Source: Mycobacteroides chelonae | GTDB lineage: Bacteria > Actinomycetota > Actinomycetes > Mycobacteriales > Mycobacteriaceae | Assembly (NCBI RefSeq): GCF_016767715.1 | Contig: NZ_CP050145.1 | Span: forward strand, 1,736,001 to 1,800,000 | Direction: 5' to 3' | DNA length: 64,000 nt | Shown here: positions 18,645 through 27,760 of the stretch, piece after piece | Layout of the letters: every line of letters starts with the position of its first letter | Position numbering within the stretch: the first letter of the stretch is position 1 | Translations under genes and position numbers: made by a program | Notes under the pieces: generated by a model | The model's database searches: none | Seen by the model: the letters and a program-made list of their open reading frames with translations, nothing else | What the model was told of the DNA's origin: nothing

Positions 18645-19727
18645 ATGGCCACCTTTGCTACCGGCACCGACGAGCTGAAGAACACCGACGGTGTGAACCG
18701 GCCAGGGTGGTTTGTCAGCAGACGCGTCGACATCCTCTTCGTCTTCGGTTTGGGTGCGTTGTTGTCCGCGGTGCTCTTCGCGGCCGACGGGCACAAGGGC
18801 GTATTCCTCATCGGAGCGGTGACCTTTTCCCTGCTGTCCGACCTACCGCATGTGCTGACGACGACGGCGCGCGTGTGGATGGATCCTCGCGAGCGGTCCC
18901 GGTTCTGGGCGCATTACGTGATCAGCTTCGTGGTGGTCGCCGCGATCGTCGGCACGTTGTGGTTCGGCGGCTGGATGGTGCCGCTGCTGGCCATCTGGGC
19001 CTATTGGCAGGTGTTCCACGTGCTCAAACAGCACTTCGGCATCATCAACATCTACGCGGCCAAGAACGGTTACAAGGGCCCGCGTAACCGGATCAAGTAC
19101 GCGCTGTACGCCGTCTGCCTGGCTCCGGTGCTCTACCGGGCGAGCCAGGGCCTGAACTTCTCCGAGTATGTGGTCTTCGGTCACCGACTGCCGTTCTCGA
19201 ACCTGAGCGTGCCGGTGCCGCCCATTCCCGGATTCTTGGTTATCGGTGGATTCGTCTGTGCCGCAGTCATGTTGGGAATCGCCGTCTGGGAGCAGGTGCA
19301 GCTGAAGAGGGCCGGGCAGCGCACGCTGCCGGCCATGGCGGTGGCCACCTTCATCATCGCGGCGCTGTCCTACAACCTGTCCTACCTGCTGGTCTCGGAC
19401 CTTTTCGCACTCATCCTGATCGCGACGACAACGCACAGCCTGCAGTACCACCTGATCAACTGGACGCGGAACAACACCCGTTTCGCGCACACCGAGGATC
19501 CGGGTGAGAAGAAGCTGCTGCTGGCACGGCTCTCGACGCGTAAGGCGCTGCCGCTGTACATCGCGTTCTTCGGGGGGCTGGGCATCCTCGCCGGGCAGCT
19601 CGACACGGTCATCTTCGCGGTCCCGCTCACCTTCGTGCTGCACCACTTCTACATGGACGGCGCGCTGTGGAAGAGCAAGGGCAATCCCGAATTGGCCCAT
19701 GACCTCGGAATTGTCCGTGCTGGATAA
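18645..19727 (+). CDS. Polytopic membrane protein, first gene of the lipid/Mce operon
   Basis: 360 aa with about nine hydrophobic segments and several histidines facing the membrane ends (LPHVL, FHVLKQHFG, THSLQYHLINW, LHHFYMDG). I do not recognise the family. The spaced His-x3-His-like and His-His pairs would suit a metal-dependent membrane enzyme such as a desaturase/hydroxylase relative, but this is only a suggestion. ATG 18645 has GAGG 9 nt upstream; the ATG at 18636 abuts that site and is less likely. Overlaps the next gene by 29 nt. Lies directly behind the Zur-like box. Confidence 0.85.
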   Translation: MATFATGTDELKNTDGVNRPGWFVSRRVDILFVFGLGALLSAVLFAADGHKGVFLIGAVTFSLLSDLPHVLTTTARVWMDPRERSRFWAHYVISFVVVAAIVGTLWFGGWMVPLLAIWAYWQVFHVLKQHFGIINIYAAKNGYKGPRNRIKYALYAVCLAPVLYRASQGLNFSEYVVFGHRLPFSNLSVPVPPIPGFLVIGGFVCAAVMLGIAVWEQVQLKRAGQRTLPAMAVATFIIAALSYNLSYLLVSDLFALILIATTTHSLQYHLINWTRNNTRFAHTEDPGEKKLLLARLSTRKALPLYIAFFGGLGILAGQLDTVIFAVPLTFVLHHFYMDGALWKSKGNPELAHDLGIVRAG

Positions 19728-20895
19728 CGAACTGATCCAGCAGCCCGCCGGGCAGCGGCAGGGGCGCCCGCCGGTCTCGGTGCGTCGCGTCGAGTCTCGT
19801 CGTGATGCCAGGCAGTTCATCTCGATGCCCTGGCGCCTCTACGGTGACGACCCGCAGTGGCGCCCGACGCTGCGCCGCGTCATGCACGCGAAGATGAACG
19901 CCAAGCACAACCCCCTGCACCGGGAGGTGCAGATCGAGAACTTCGTCGCCTATCGCGGCGACAACCCCGTGGGCCGAATCTCGGCCAGCATCGACTCGGC
20001 ATACGTACAGCGCTACGGCGACTGCGCATTCTTCGGGTTCTTCGAGAGCGAGGACGACGAAGCGGTGGCGGGCGCCCTGCTGAGAACGGCCGAGCAATGG
20101 GCCGTGCGTCGGGGTATCACCAAAATGGTCGGCCCGTTCAGCTACACCTCACGTGAGGAGGTGGGCCTGCTGATCTCCGGGTACGACAAGCCACCGGCGG
20201 TCATGCAGCCGTACAACCCCCAGTACTACCCGGAGCTGGTGGAGGCGGCCGGATATCGCAAGAAGTTCGATACCGCCTCTTTCCGTTGGCATGTCGACGG
20301 CAACCCGCAAGTCCAGCAGCGCCTGCTCAAGCGCGCCGACGCGGTGATGCGTGATCAGGGAGTGTCGGTGCGTTCGGTGCGAATGCGCGACTACGCCGAC
20401 GAACTGGAGATGTTGCGTGGGCTCTACAACGACTCCTTCGCCCATCATCCTGAGAATGTCCCGCTCAGTCGCGAGGTGTTCTCGGGTATGGCCGCCGAGA
20501 TGCGGCCGCTGATCGACCCGAACATCGTGCGGATCGTCGAATCCGCTGGTACCCCAGTCGGATTCCTTCTGATGCTGCCGGACGTCAACGAGGTCACCGG
20601 GCGCTCGGGTCGGCTCACCCCCGCGCTGCTGGCACGGCTCGCGGTCCGGTGCCACGGCCGTATCCGGGGAATCGACACCGCTGTGGTGGTGCTCATCGGC
20701 GCGGTGCAGACCCAGTTCGGGGCCGGGATCGGACGAATCCTGGCGGGGGAGATCGTGCGGACGATCACCGGCAGCGGCTATTCGTCGGTGGCCACCACGT
20801 GGGTGCACGAGGACAACGTGTGGTCGAATTCGCTTACCTCCCAAATGAAGACAGACCCGGAGAAAATCCATCGGGTCTACCAGAAGGCCCTGTGA
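19699..20895 (+). CDS. YghO-family GNAT acyltransferase (bacterial ceramide synthase-like)
   Basis: 398 aa. The pattern HREVQIENFVAYRGDNPVGRI, then FFGFFESEDDEAVAGALL, then VGPFSYTSREEVGLLISGYDKPPAVMQPYNPQYY is the signature of the YghO family. Caulobacter bacterial ceramide synthase belongs to this family as I recall it. Expected activity is acyl transfer from acyl-CoA or acyl-ACP to an amine. ATG at 19699 lies inside the end of the previous gene. Followed immediately by an epimerase-like SDR, a pairing that also occurs in the bacterial ceramide pathway (bCerS with CerR). Confidence 0.8.
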   Translation: MTSELSVLDNELIQQPAGQRQGRPPVSVRRVESRRDARQFISMPWRLYGDDPQWRPTLRRVMHAKMNAKHNPLHREVQIENFVAYRGDNPVGRISASIDSAYVQRYGDCAFFGFFESEDDEAVAGALLRTAEQWAVRRGITKMVGPFSYTSREEVGLLISGYDKPPAVMQPYNPQYYPELVEAAGYRKKFDTASFRWHVDGNPQVQQRLLKRADAVMRDQGVSVRSVRMRDYADELEMLRGLYNDSFAHHPENVPLSREVFSGMAAEMRPLIDPNIVRIVESAGTPVGFLLMLPDVNEVTGRSGRLTPALLARLAVRCHGRIRGIDTAVVVLIGAVQTQFGAGIGRILAGEIVRTITGSGYSSVATTWVHEDNVWSNSLTSQMKTDPEKIHRVYQKAL

Positions 20896-21875
20896 TGGGC
20901 GGCCGGACGTTGGTCACCGGGGCTACCGGGTACCTGGGTTCCACCCTCGTCGCGTCCTTGGTGCAGGCCGGCGAGCAGGTCACGGTCCTGACGAACCCGC
21001 ACGATCCCGCCGTTCTTGGTGACGCGCTGCGCCCGCATGTCGATGTGGCCGTCGCCGACATCACCGACGCGCAGAGCATCGACGACGCGATGCGCGGTGT
21101 GTCCCATGTGTATCACCTGGCGGGTATCGCATCGCCGAACTCGCGACTCGGACACAGGATTTGGCAGACCAATGTGCTGGGCACCTACCACGTGGCCCGC
21201 GCTGCGCTCGAACACGGCGTGCAGCGCGTGGTGCACGTTTCCTCCACCGCTGCCATCGGGTACCCACGCAACGGCGTGGTGGCCGATGAAGACTTCGACC
21301 TGCGCGATTCGGTGCTGGACAACGTGTATTCGGCGACCAAACGTGCCGGCGAGCGGTTGATGCTGGACTTCGCCGAGCGCGGTCTGGACGTGGTGGTCGT
21401 GAACCCCGCCGCCGTGTTCGCGCCCGGCACCGGGCCGGCCCGGTCCTGGCAGGGACTGTTGGTCGCCGCCCGCAAGGGCCTGCTGCGCGTGGTGCCACCC
21501 GGTGGGACCGCCGTGTGCTCGGCACAGGATTTCGTGGTGGGCATCACCGCGGCAATGGCGAAGGGCGACAACGGGCGCCGGTACATCTTGAGCACCGCCA
21601 ATCTGTCCTACCGGCAGATCGGGGAGCTGCTCGTGACTGCGGTGGGGCGCGAGCATCCGGTGCGGTCCGCGCCCATGGGACTGTTCCGGGCAGTGGGCAA
21701 GGGCAACAGGCTGGTCCGCGATATCTCCTTGCGCTTCGACCCCGACGATGCGCTGATTCCCGAGAACGTCGAACTGATGGCCCGCGAGCTGTACTACGCG
21801 CCCGACAGGGCGGTGCGAGAGCTGGGCATTCCCCAGGTATCCACCCACGAGTTGATAGCGGAGTTTGTGCGATGA
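20895..21875 (+). CDS. NAD(P)-dependent epimerase/dehydratase-family SDR
   Basis: 326 aa extended SDR. Rossmann motif TGATGYLG at about residues 7-14, then VYHLAGIAS, and the catalytic YSATK (Tyr/Lys) preceded by VHVSSTAAIG. Substrate specificity cannot be read from sequence; the fold is used for sugar nucleotides, 3-beta-hydroxysteroids and, in Caulobacter, ceramide reduction (CerR). TGATG overlap with the previous gene. Its place next to a YghO-type acyltransferase favours a lipid substrate. Confidence 0.82.
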   Translation: MGGRTLVTGATGYLGSTLVASLVQAGEQVTVLTNPHDPAVLGDALRPHVDVAVADITDAQSIDDAMRGVSHVYHLAGIASPNSRLGHRIWQTNVLGTYHVARAALEHGVQRVVHVSSTAAIGYPRNGVVADEDFDLRDSVLDNVYSATKRAGERLMLDFAERGLDVVVVNPAAVFAPGTGPARSWQGLLVAARKGLLRVVPPGGTAVCSAQDFVVGITAAMAKGDNGRRYILSTANLSYRQIGELLVTAVGREHPVRSAPMGLFRAVGKGNRLVRDISLRFDPDDALIPENVELMARELYYAPDRAVRELGIPQVSTHELIAEFVR

Positions 21876-22930
21876 CGGTCGAGGCACGGCAGGTGCAGGG
21901 CGGCTCCAAGGAAGTGCTCGGCATTTCGATGGCCGATGCGCGCTCACTGGTGGCAGACCTGGCTGCCCGCCGCCAATGGATCTATTGGCTGGACTTGGCC
22001 GCCTGTGTGACAGTCGGGTACACCGCGTTCCTGTTGTGCCCGGCGGGCGATCTACTCTCGCTCCCGGCCGCGGCCTGCGTCGTGGTGGCGGCCTTCGCGT
22101 TCTACCGCGCGGTGCTGTTTGTCCACGAGCTGGTGCATGCCGAGCGTGACCTGCGCTGGTTCTCGGTGGTATGGCACGTGGTATGCGGAATCCCGCTGCT
22201 GGTACCGAAATTCACCTTCGAGTTCCATCACGAACACCACGCGTCGCGCACCTACGGCACCGCCGAGGACGGCGAGTATGTGGCCTACGGCAGCGAGCCG
22301 CGCTGGCGCGTCATCCTGTTGCCGTTCACCGCGGCGGTCGGGCCACTGGCATTTGTTTTCCGGTTCTTGGTGTTGGGGCCGCTGAGCTGGTTGATTCCCG
22401 CGATCAGGCCCGCGGTGCTGACGCGGGCCTCGTCGCTCATGATCGACGCCGACTTCGAGCGCCCGTTGCCGCCCGCGGGTACACCCCGCTCCTGGCTGAT
22501 ACAGGAAATCGCCTGTTTCGCATACACATCGGCCATGCTGGTGCTGCTGATCCTGGGCGCGTACTCGCCGATGCGGCTGCTGGAGGCGTATCTGGTGATG
22601 GCGCTGGCGTTGTTCGTGAACTGGTTGCGGGTACTGGCGGCACACCGGTACGAGGGCACGACCGAACGCATGACCTTCCCCGAGCAGATCCTGGACTCCA
22701 TCGATCACCCCTCGGTGCCGGTACTGGGTGCACTATGGGCTCCCGTTGGCCTGCGTTTCCATGCGGTGCATCACTTCTTTCCTCAGCTGCCGTACCACCA
22801 GTTGGGGGAGGCACGTCGCCGGCTGGAGGCGGCTATTCCACCCGATGCCGGGTACTGGACCACCGAAGATCGTTCACTTGCCTCATCGTTGCGGCGGCTA
22901 CTGGCTCACCCACGCAAGGAGGCGTCATGA
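21872..22930 (+). CDS. Membrane fatty-acid desaturase-family di-iron enzyme
   Basis: 352 aa. The three histidine boxes of integral membrane desaturases/hydroxylases are present: HELVH (85-89), FHHEHH (119-123) and HAVHHFF (297-303), with hydrophobic segments around 40-80, 160-200 and 225-260. It could desaturate or hydroxylate an acyl chain, or oxidise an amine-bearing lipid. Coupled by ATGA overlaps to both neighbours. Electron donor is not encoded nearby. Confidence 0.85.
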   Translation: MTVEARQVQGGSKEVLGISMADARSLVADLAARRQWIYWLDLAACVTVGYTAFLLCPAGDLLSLPAAACVVVAAFAFYRAVLFVHELVHAERDLRWFSVVWHVVCGIPLLVPKFTFEFHHEHHASRTYGTAEDGEYVAYGSEPRWRVILLPFTAAVGPLAFVFRFLVLGPLSWLIPAIRPAVLTRASSLMIDADFERPLPPAGTPRSWLIQEIACFAYTSAMLVLLILGAYSPMRLLEAYLVMALALFVNWLRVLAAHRYEGTTERMTFPEQILDSIDHPSVPVLGALWAPVGLRFHAVHHFFPQLPYHQLGEARRRLEAAIPPDAGYWTTEDRSLASSLRRLLAHPRKEAS

Positions 22931-24282
22931 CTGCCGATCAATTGAGTTCTACGGCAAGGGAATCTCGGGCGGCTACCTACTCCCGCCGGTTGCCGATACG
23001 GCCGGTCGAGGCGCGGGGTGCCCGGGTGCGTGCCGACGACGGCCGCTGGTACGTCGATTGCCTCGCCGCCGCCGGTGCCATGTCGCTGGGCTGGAACCAC
23101 CCGGTCATCAGTGAGGCCGTCATGAAGACGGTGTCCTCCGGGGAGCCATTGCTCTCACTGGACTTTCACACGCCGTCCCGCGACCGGTTCGTCGAGGAGC
23201 TGCTTTCGATCCTGCCGGTGAGGCTTGCCGCCGATGCCAGCATCCACTTGTGCTCGCCCAGCGGGGCCAGCGCTGTGGAGGCCGCTCTCATGCTCGCCGA
23301 GGTTGCCACCGGCGGCCGCGAACACGTTGGGGTACAGGGCGGATTCCATGGCTGCACGCGGGCCGCGCGCGCGGCGAGCTCCGGTGGGGGGCTGCGCCAG
23401 CAGCCGGTGGTGCTGTCGCCACAGGCGAGCTTTCTGCCTTACCCGCAGGAGTATCGCAGCCCGTTCGGCGTGGGCGGGGAGCAAGGCGTCGAGCTCGCCA
23501 TCGCGGCGGCCGATGCGCTGGCGCGTCCGCACAGTGGCGTGACGGCACCGGCTTCGCTGATCGCCGAGTTCGTGCTCGGTGAGGGCGGGGTGATTCCTGC
23601 CCCGCCGCGCTGGGGACAGGCGCTGCGCCGCACCGCATCGACCCTCGGGGTTCCGCTGATCGCCGATGAGGTGCAGGCGGGCATGTTCCGCACGGGCCCG
23701 GCGTGGGCATTCCAGCACTGCGGTATCGAACCCGACATGGTGGTGATCTCGAAGGGGCTTGGATCCGGCATCCCTATCGCGGTCCTGGTGGTGCGCAAAG
23801 AGTTCGACGTGTGGGAACCCGGTGCTTTCACCGGGACGTTCCGCGGGAACGCCATGGCCTTCGCCGCCGCCAGTGCCGTGATTCGCTTCGCACGGGAGAA
23901 CGGTCTGCGTGCACAGGTAACCGCGCGGGGCAAAACCTTCCTGGATGGCTTGAATGCCATTGCATCCCGCTCGAAGCTGGTGGGTGACGTACGCGGGGTC
24001 GGGCTCATGCTGGGTGTGGAGATCGTGGATCCCGATCTACCGTGGCGGGATGATGCTGGGGCCCCGGCGCCCGAGCTTGCCGCCGAGATTCAGCGTGCGT
24101 GCCTGCACCACGGCCTCATCGTGGAGACCGGTGGCCAGTACGGCAACGTGGTGCGCTTCTTGCCGCCGCTGACCATCGAGGAATCCGATATCGCTGCGGC
24201 GCTGAATGCATTTGAGTCGGCACTGGCAGTGGTGGAGCGCACTCGAGCGACCGCCGAGCCGGCATTGGTGGAATCTCGATGA
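22927..24282 (+). CDS. Class III PLP aminotransferase (diaminobutyrate-2-oxoglutarate type)
   Basis: 451 aa. Fold type I aminotransferase with ADEVQAG (about 246-252), PLP Lys276 in ISKGLGSG and the GTFRGNAMAFAA loop. The N-terminal YSRRLPIRPVEARGARV resembles L-2,4-diaminobutyrate aminotransferases such as RhbA/Dat. With the decarboxylase encoded next, the pair would turn aspartate semialdehyde into diaminobutyrate and then 1,3-diaminopropane. The product could serve as the polar head for N-acylation by the operon's GNAT enzymes. Specificity is inferred from the pairing. Confidence 0.83.
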   Translation: MTADQLSSTARESRAATYSRRLPIRPVEARGARVRADDGRWYVDCLAAAGAMSLGWNHPVISEAVMKTVSSGEPLLSLDFHTPSRDRFVEELLSILPVRLAADASIHLCSPSGASAVEAALMLAEVATGGREHVGVQGGFHGCTRAARAASSGGGLRQQPVVLSPQASFLPYPQEYRSPFGVGGEQGVELAIAAADALARPHSGVTAPASLIAEFVLGEGGVIPAPPRWGQALRRTASTLGVPLIADEVQAGMFRTGPAWAFQHCGIEPDMVVISKGLGSGIPIAVLVVRKEFDVWEPGAFTGTFRGNAMAFAAASAVIRFARENGLRAQVTARGKTFLDGLNAIASRSKLVGDVRGVGLMLGVEIVDPDLPWRDDAGAPAPELAAEIQRACLHHGLIVETGGQYGNVVRFLPPLTIEESDIAAALNAFESALAVVERTRATAEPALVESR

Positions 24283-25787
24283 CGCCAACCCCAAGTCCCT
24301 TCGTGAGTGATTTCCTCACCGGGGAGAGTGCAGACGTGTACCGCGAGGCCGTCATGCTGGCGGCCGACCGAGCCAGCGTCGTGCTGGGCGGTGCCACCAA
24401 ACCGGGCCTGGTAGAGGGTTATGCGGCGCTGAAAGACGATGCCGGGCGACTCGACCTCGATGACCCCGAGGGTGTCGGGCTGAGCCGCGCCCTGGATGAA
24501 GCAGCGGGGCTGCTGGCCGAGAAGTCGGTGGTGGTCACGCATCCGGCGTACCTGGCGCATCTACACTGCCCGCCCGCGCTGCCGTCCCTGGCCGCCGAGG
24601 TACTGATCAGTGCGTTCAATCAGTCGATGGACTCCTTCGACCAAGCGCCCGCCGCCACCGCGATCGAGCAGCAGGTTGTCGAATATCTCTGCAGCAGAAT
24701 GGGATACGGTCCCGGATCGGACGGGACATTCACCAGCGGGGGCACCCAATCGAACCTGCAGGCCTTGTTGCTCGCGCGGGATCTGTTCGCCTACAAAACC
24801 TATGGGTGGGATATAGCCGCCCGGGGGCTGCCGCCCCAGGCCAGTTCGTGGCGTGTGCTGTGCACGCGTCAGACGCATTTCTCGGTGCAACAGGCGCTGC
24901 GGTTGTTGGGTCTCGGGACCGCCGCGGTTCTCGAGGTACCGACCGACGAGGCCGGACGGCTGCGCGCCGAGGCGCTAGTGGAAATCCTGGAGGAGGCGGA
25001 CCGCGCCGCCACACCCGTATTCGCGCTCGTACTCACCGCCGGGACAACGGACTTCGGGGCGATCGATCCGCTGGAAGAACCCATTGCCATGGCCCGTGCG
25101 CGCGGGATCTGGAGCCACGTCGATGCGTGCGCGGGTGGGTGCTTGATCTTCAGCGAGCAGCACCGAAACCTGCTGCGCGGTATCGAATCGGCCGACTCGG
25201 TTGCCCTGGATTTCCACAAGTTGCTCTTCCAGGCGATCAGCTGCAGCGCCCTGCTGGTGCGCAACCGGGAGAGCTTCGGTGTGCTTGCCGCACATGCCGA
25301 TTACCTCAACCCCGAAAGTGACTCCGAGCACGATGTCCTCAATCTTGTGGGTAAGTCGCTGCAGACCACGCGGCGTTTCGACGCGCTGAAAGTACTGGTC
25401 ACGCTGCGTGCGGTGGGACAGCGGCATGTCGCGGCGATGATCGATGCCACCTGTGCGGCGGCGCACGCCGCGGCGCGGGCAGCGGCCGAACATGCGGACC
25501 TGGAGCTGGCGGCGCCGGTGAGTACTAACACCGTGGTGTTGCGCTGGCGGCAGCCGGGCATCGGGTCCGAGGCGTGCGACCGCGTCAACGACGCGGTCCG
25601 CGCCGAGCTGGCGCGCACCGGCCGGGCTATTGTGGGCCGCTCCAGTGCTGCCGGTGGACAGGCGATCAAGCTCACCTTCGTCAATCCCTTGGTCACGGCG
25701 TCGATGGCGGCAGCGATGGTCTGCGAGATAGCCGCCCACGGTAACCGGATCTGGTCTGCGCGCGTCCCGGAGGCCAGCGCCGTATGA
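24279..25787 (+). CDS. Group II PLP decarboxylase (L-2,4-diaminobutyrate decarboxylase-like)
   Basis: 502 aa. Hallmarks of the glutamate/aromatic/DABA decarboxylase family: FTSGGTQSN (151-159), TAGTTDFGAID, HVDACAGG (Asp282) and PLP Lys314 in LDFHKLLFQ. The order aminotransferase then decarboxylase is that of rhbA-rhbB and of dat-ddc, which make 1,3-diaminopropane. It overlaps the aminotransferase stop by ATGA. Tyrosine or other amino acid decarboxylation is an alternative. Confidence 0.83.
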   Translation: MTPTPSPFVSDFLTGESADVYREAVMLAADRASVVLGGATKPGLVEGYAALKDDAGRLDLDDPEGVGLSRALDEAAGLLAEKSVVVTHPAYLAHLHCPPALPSLAAEVLISAFNQSMDSFDQAPAATAIEQQVVEYLCSRMGYGPGSDGTFTSGGTQSNLQALLLARDLFAYKTYGWDIAARGLPPQASSWRVLCTRQTHFSVQQALRLLGLGTAAVLEVPTDEAGRLRAEALVEILEEADRAATPVFALVLTAGTTDFGAIDPLEEPIAMARARGIWSHVDACAGGCLIFSEQHRNLLRGIESADSVALDFHKLLFQAISCSALLVRNRESFGVLAAHADYLNPESDSEHDVLNLVGKSLQTTRRFDALKVLVTLRAVGQRHVAAMIDATCAAAHAAARAAAEHADLELAAPVSTNTVVLRWRQPGIGSEACDRVNDAVRAELARTGRAIVGRSSAAGGQAIKLTFVNPLVTASMAAAMVCEIAAHGNRIWSARVPEASAV

Positions 25788-26494
25788 GCAATCCGTTGGT
25801 ACGCGTCGAGCGTGTGTCGGCCGACGACGCCCGCTTTGCCTGGGCCAAGAATGTCGAGTTCACGATTTTCGGCCTGGAGAACGATTTCGCCGGAGGTGTC
25901 GATATCGCGGCGGGGGAGATGGTGCATTACCGCCCGTGGGAGCGGTCCTCGGAGATTTACGTCGGCTTCACCGAGGAATCGCGCGAGCATCCTGTTGGTG
26001 TATTGCGTTCGTTGCGATACGACCCCGAGCTCGGATTCGGCAGCTTCAGCACCTTGCGTGATGCCCGGAGCTTCCGAGGGCACGGTGGCCCGGCGCGTAA
26101 TTATCTTTACCCGCAGTGGGATTCGTTCTTCGCGGAGCTGGATCCGGAGCGTATCGCCGAGCTGGCCACGCAGGGCGTCCGCAAGAAGTTCCGGCGTGCC
26201 GGAATGATCGAGCAGATCTGGCAGGCATTCTTCGGAACGCTGGCCGCCGACGGTGTCCAGTTTGTGACGGTGGCGCTGGTGGTGCCGTTGTTCAACTGGT
26301 ACCAGCACCTGCTGCCGCACCGGTTGCACCAGATCGGCGACATTCTGCCCGACTACATCGGTGCCGACAGCGTGCCGGCCGTTCTGGACATCAGTGGCTC
26401 CTTCGTCCCCGACGCTACCGACGCCGTACGAGACGGCTCGCTGCTGACCGCTACTACCGCACTTCCGTCCCCCGATAAGGAAAGAACCAGATGA
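25784..26494 (+). CDS. N-acyltransferase-like protein (autoinducer-synthase/N-acyl amino acid synthase-like)
   Basis: 236 aa. Layout suggests a GNAT/LuxI-like fold: an N-terminal ENDFAGGVD segment, then EIYVGFTEES...PVGVLRSLRYDP, and a helix-strand region GMIEQIWQAFFGTLAADGVQFVTVALVVPLFNWYQHL. That order is seen in FeeM-type N-acyl amino acid synthases, which take acyl-ACP donors. An ACP and an acyl-ACP ligase are in the same operon. The assignment is by pattern, not by a firm motif. ATGA overlaps on both sides. Confidence 0.6.
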   Translation: MSNPLVRVERVSADDARFAWAKNVEFTIFGLENDFAGGVDIAAGEMVHYRPWERSSEIYVGFTEESREHPVGVLRSLRYDPELGFGSFSTLRDARSFRGHGGPARNYLYPQWDSFFAELDPERIAELATQGVRKKFRRAGMIEQIWQAFFGTLAADGVQFVTVALVVPLFNWYQHLLPHRLHQIGDILPDYIGADSVPAVLDISGSFVPDATDAVRDGSLLTATTALPSPDKERTR

Positions 26495-27009
26495 GATCGA
26501 TTCACACCGAAGAACACGTCTTTCGCAAGGTCAGCGAGATCGACTGTCCCGTAGACAAAGTGTGGGAGCGGGTGACCACGCAAGAGGGCATCAACGACGA
26601 GATGGGCCCGTACATGAAGATGACGATGCCCAAGCAGTTCCGGGGCCGGTCCATCGCGGACGTCACTCCGGGCACCCGGATCGGTAAGAGCTTCCTGCTG
26701 TTGTTCGGTGTTCTGCCCTTCGGGTTCGACGACATCACGGTGGCCCGGCTCGAGCCCGGCCGGATGTTCCGTGAGGAGTCGCTCATGACCGGTATGCGGG
26801 TATGGGTGCACCACCGCACGCTGGAACCGGTGGCATCCGAGACGGGCGAAAAGACACGGGTGACCGACGAGATCACCCTGGCCCCGCAGGCCCCGCTGGG
26901 TTTGATCCCCGGATGGGGGAGATTGATGAGCAAGGTTCTGGCGGCCTTCTTCGCGCACCGGCACCGGCGGCTGAGCCGGACTCTGTCCGTCACCGGGGCT
27001 CTGCGATGA
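26491..27009 (+). CDS. SRPBCC-family (START-like) ligand-binding protein
   Basis: 172 aa. It begins HVFRKVSEIDCPVDKVWERVTTQEGINDEMGPYMKMTMP, the typical opening of polyketide-cyclase/START-like SRPBCC proteins, which have a deep hydrophobic pocket. No catalytic residues can be named. In this operon it could carry or modify the lipid intermediate. Its C-terminus GWGRLMSKVLAAFFAHRHRRL is basic and amphipathic, possibly membrane-touching. Confidence 0.75.
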   Translation: MRSIHTEEHVFRKVSEIDCPVDKVWERVTTQEGINDEMGPYMKMTMPKQFRGRSIADVTPGTRIGKSFLLLFGVLPFGFDDITVARLEPGRMFREESLMTGMRVWVHHRTLEPVASETGEKTRVTDEITLAPQAPLGLIPGWGRLMSKVLAAFFAHRHRRLSRTLSVTGALR

Positions 27010-27758
27010 GACGTCTGGGCACGGCCGCCGCCGTTGCGCTGTCGGCCGCGCTGGCCGCCGCCTGCGCACCGGTGAACGAGGAGGCCGGGAAGCCCGTCGG
27101 GCATGCCTTCGCGCTGTTGAAGTATCCATCTGCACAAGGAGATCCGGCATCCGAGCCGCAGGGTAAATCACCCTTCGGTGACTATGCGCTGGAGGTCTCC
27201 GGCTCGGTAACCTACCTCGGGGAGACCACCGCGCTACCCGGTGCCGGTGTCATGACCATTGGCCCGGGCCCGCGGCGCGGGGAACTGAAGATCGAACAGT
27301 ATTACCAGGGCGACCGATTCCCCTACGAGACCGGGATCGTCTCCGGCGGAGAAGGTAAGCCCAGCACCCTGGATGCCATCACCATCGTCAACCCGCTGGA
27401 TTCGCGGGTGACGCTGCAATGCACCATCGACGGTGGAATCACCCTGTCCGACATCGATAGTGAGCGTGAGCTCAGCGGCACCTGTGGTGGGGGAGCCAAG
27501 GCCCACGGTCACATCAAACCCGAGGGCACCCGCAAGGCGAATTGGCGCGATAAGCCGGTTGAACTCGTACGGACCGTCCTGGATCTCACCGTCACCGGCG
27601 CAAGCAGCGGTCAGATCCATCAGATCAACGAGGTACCCAAGGACAGCACGGTCGGCAGCTTCCCGCTGTACACGTCAATCGACGTGAACATGACGGCTCA
27701 GGGCATCAGCCTCGCCGAGAAGCTGGAACGCCACGTCCTCCCGAGAGTGAAGGGCTGA
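27006..27758 (+). CDS. Predicted lipoprotein of the lipid/Mce operon
   Basis: 250 aa. Signal peptide with lipobox ALAAAC (Cys at about residue 20), so a lipid-anchored extracytoplasmic protein. The mature part is beta-rich and polar (GDYALEVSGSVTYLGETTALPGAGVMTIGPGPRRGELKIEQYYQGDRFPYET) with two later Cys (LQCTI, GTCGG). No family recognised. Sitting just before the DrrAB-like exporter, it may act as a periplasmic acceptor for the exported product. ATG overlaps the SRPBCC stop. Confidence 0.78.
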   Translation: MRRLGTAAAVALSAALAAACAPVNEEAGKPVGHAFALLKYPSAQGDPASEPQGKSPFGDYALEVSGSVTYLGETTALPGAGVMTIGPGPRRGELKIEQYYQGDRFPYETGIVSGGEGKPSTLDAITIVNPLDSRVTLQCTIDGGITLSDIDSERELSGTCGGGAKAHGHIKPEGTRKANWRDKPVELVRTVLDLTVTGASSGQIHQINEVPKDSTVGSFPLYTSIDVNMTAQGISLAEKLERHVLPRVKG

Positions 27759-27760
27759 GC

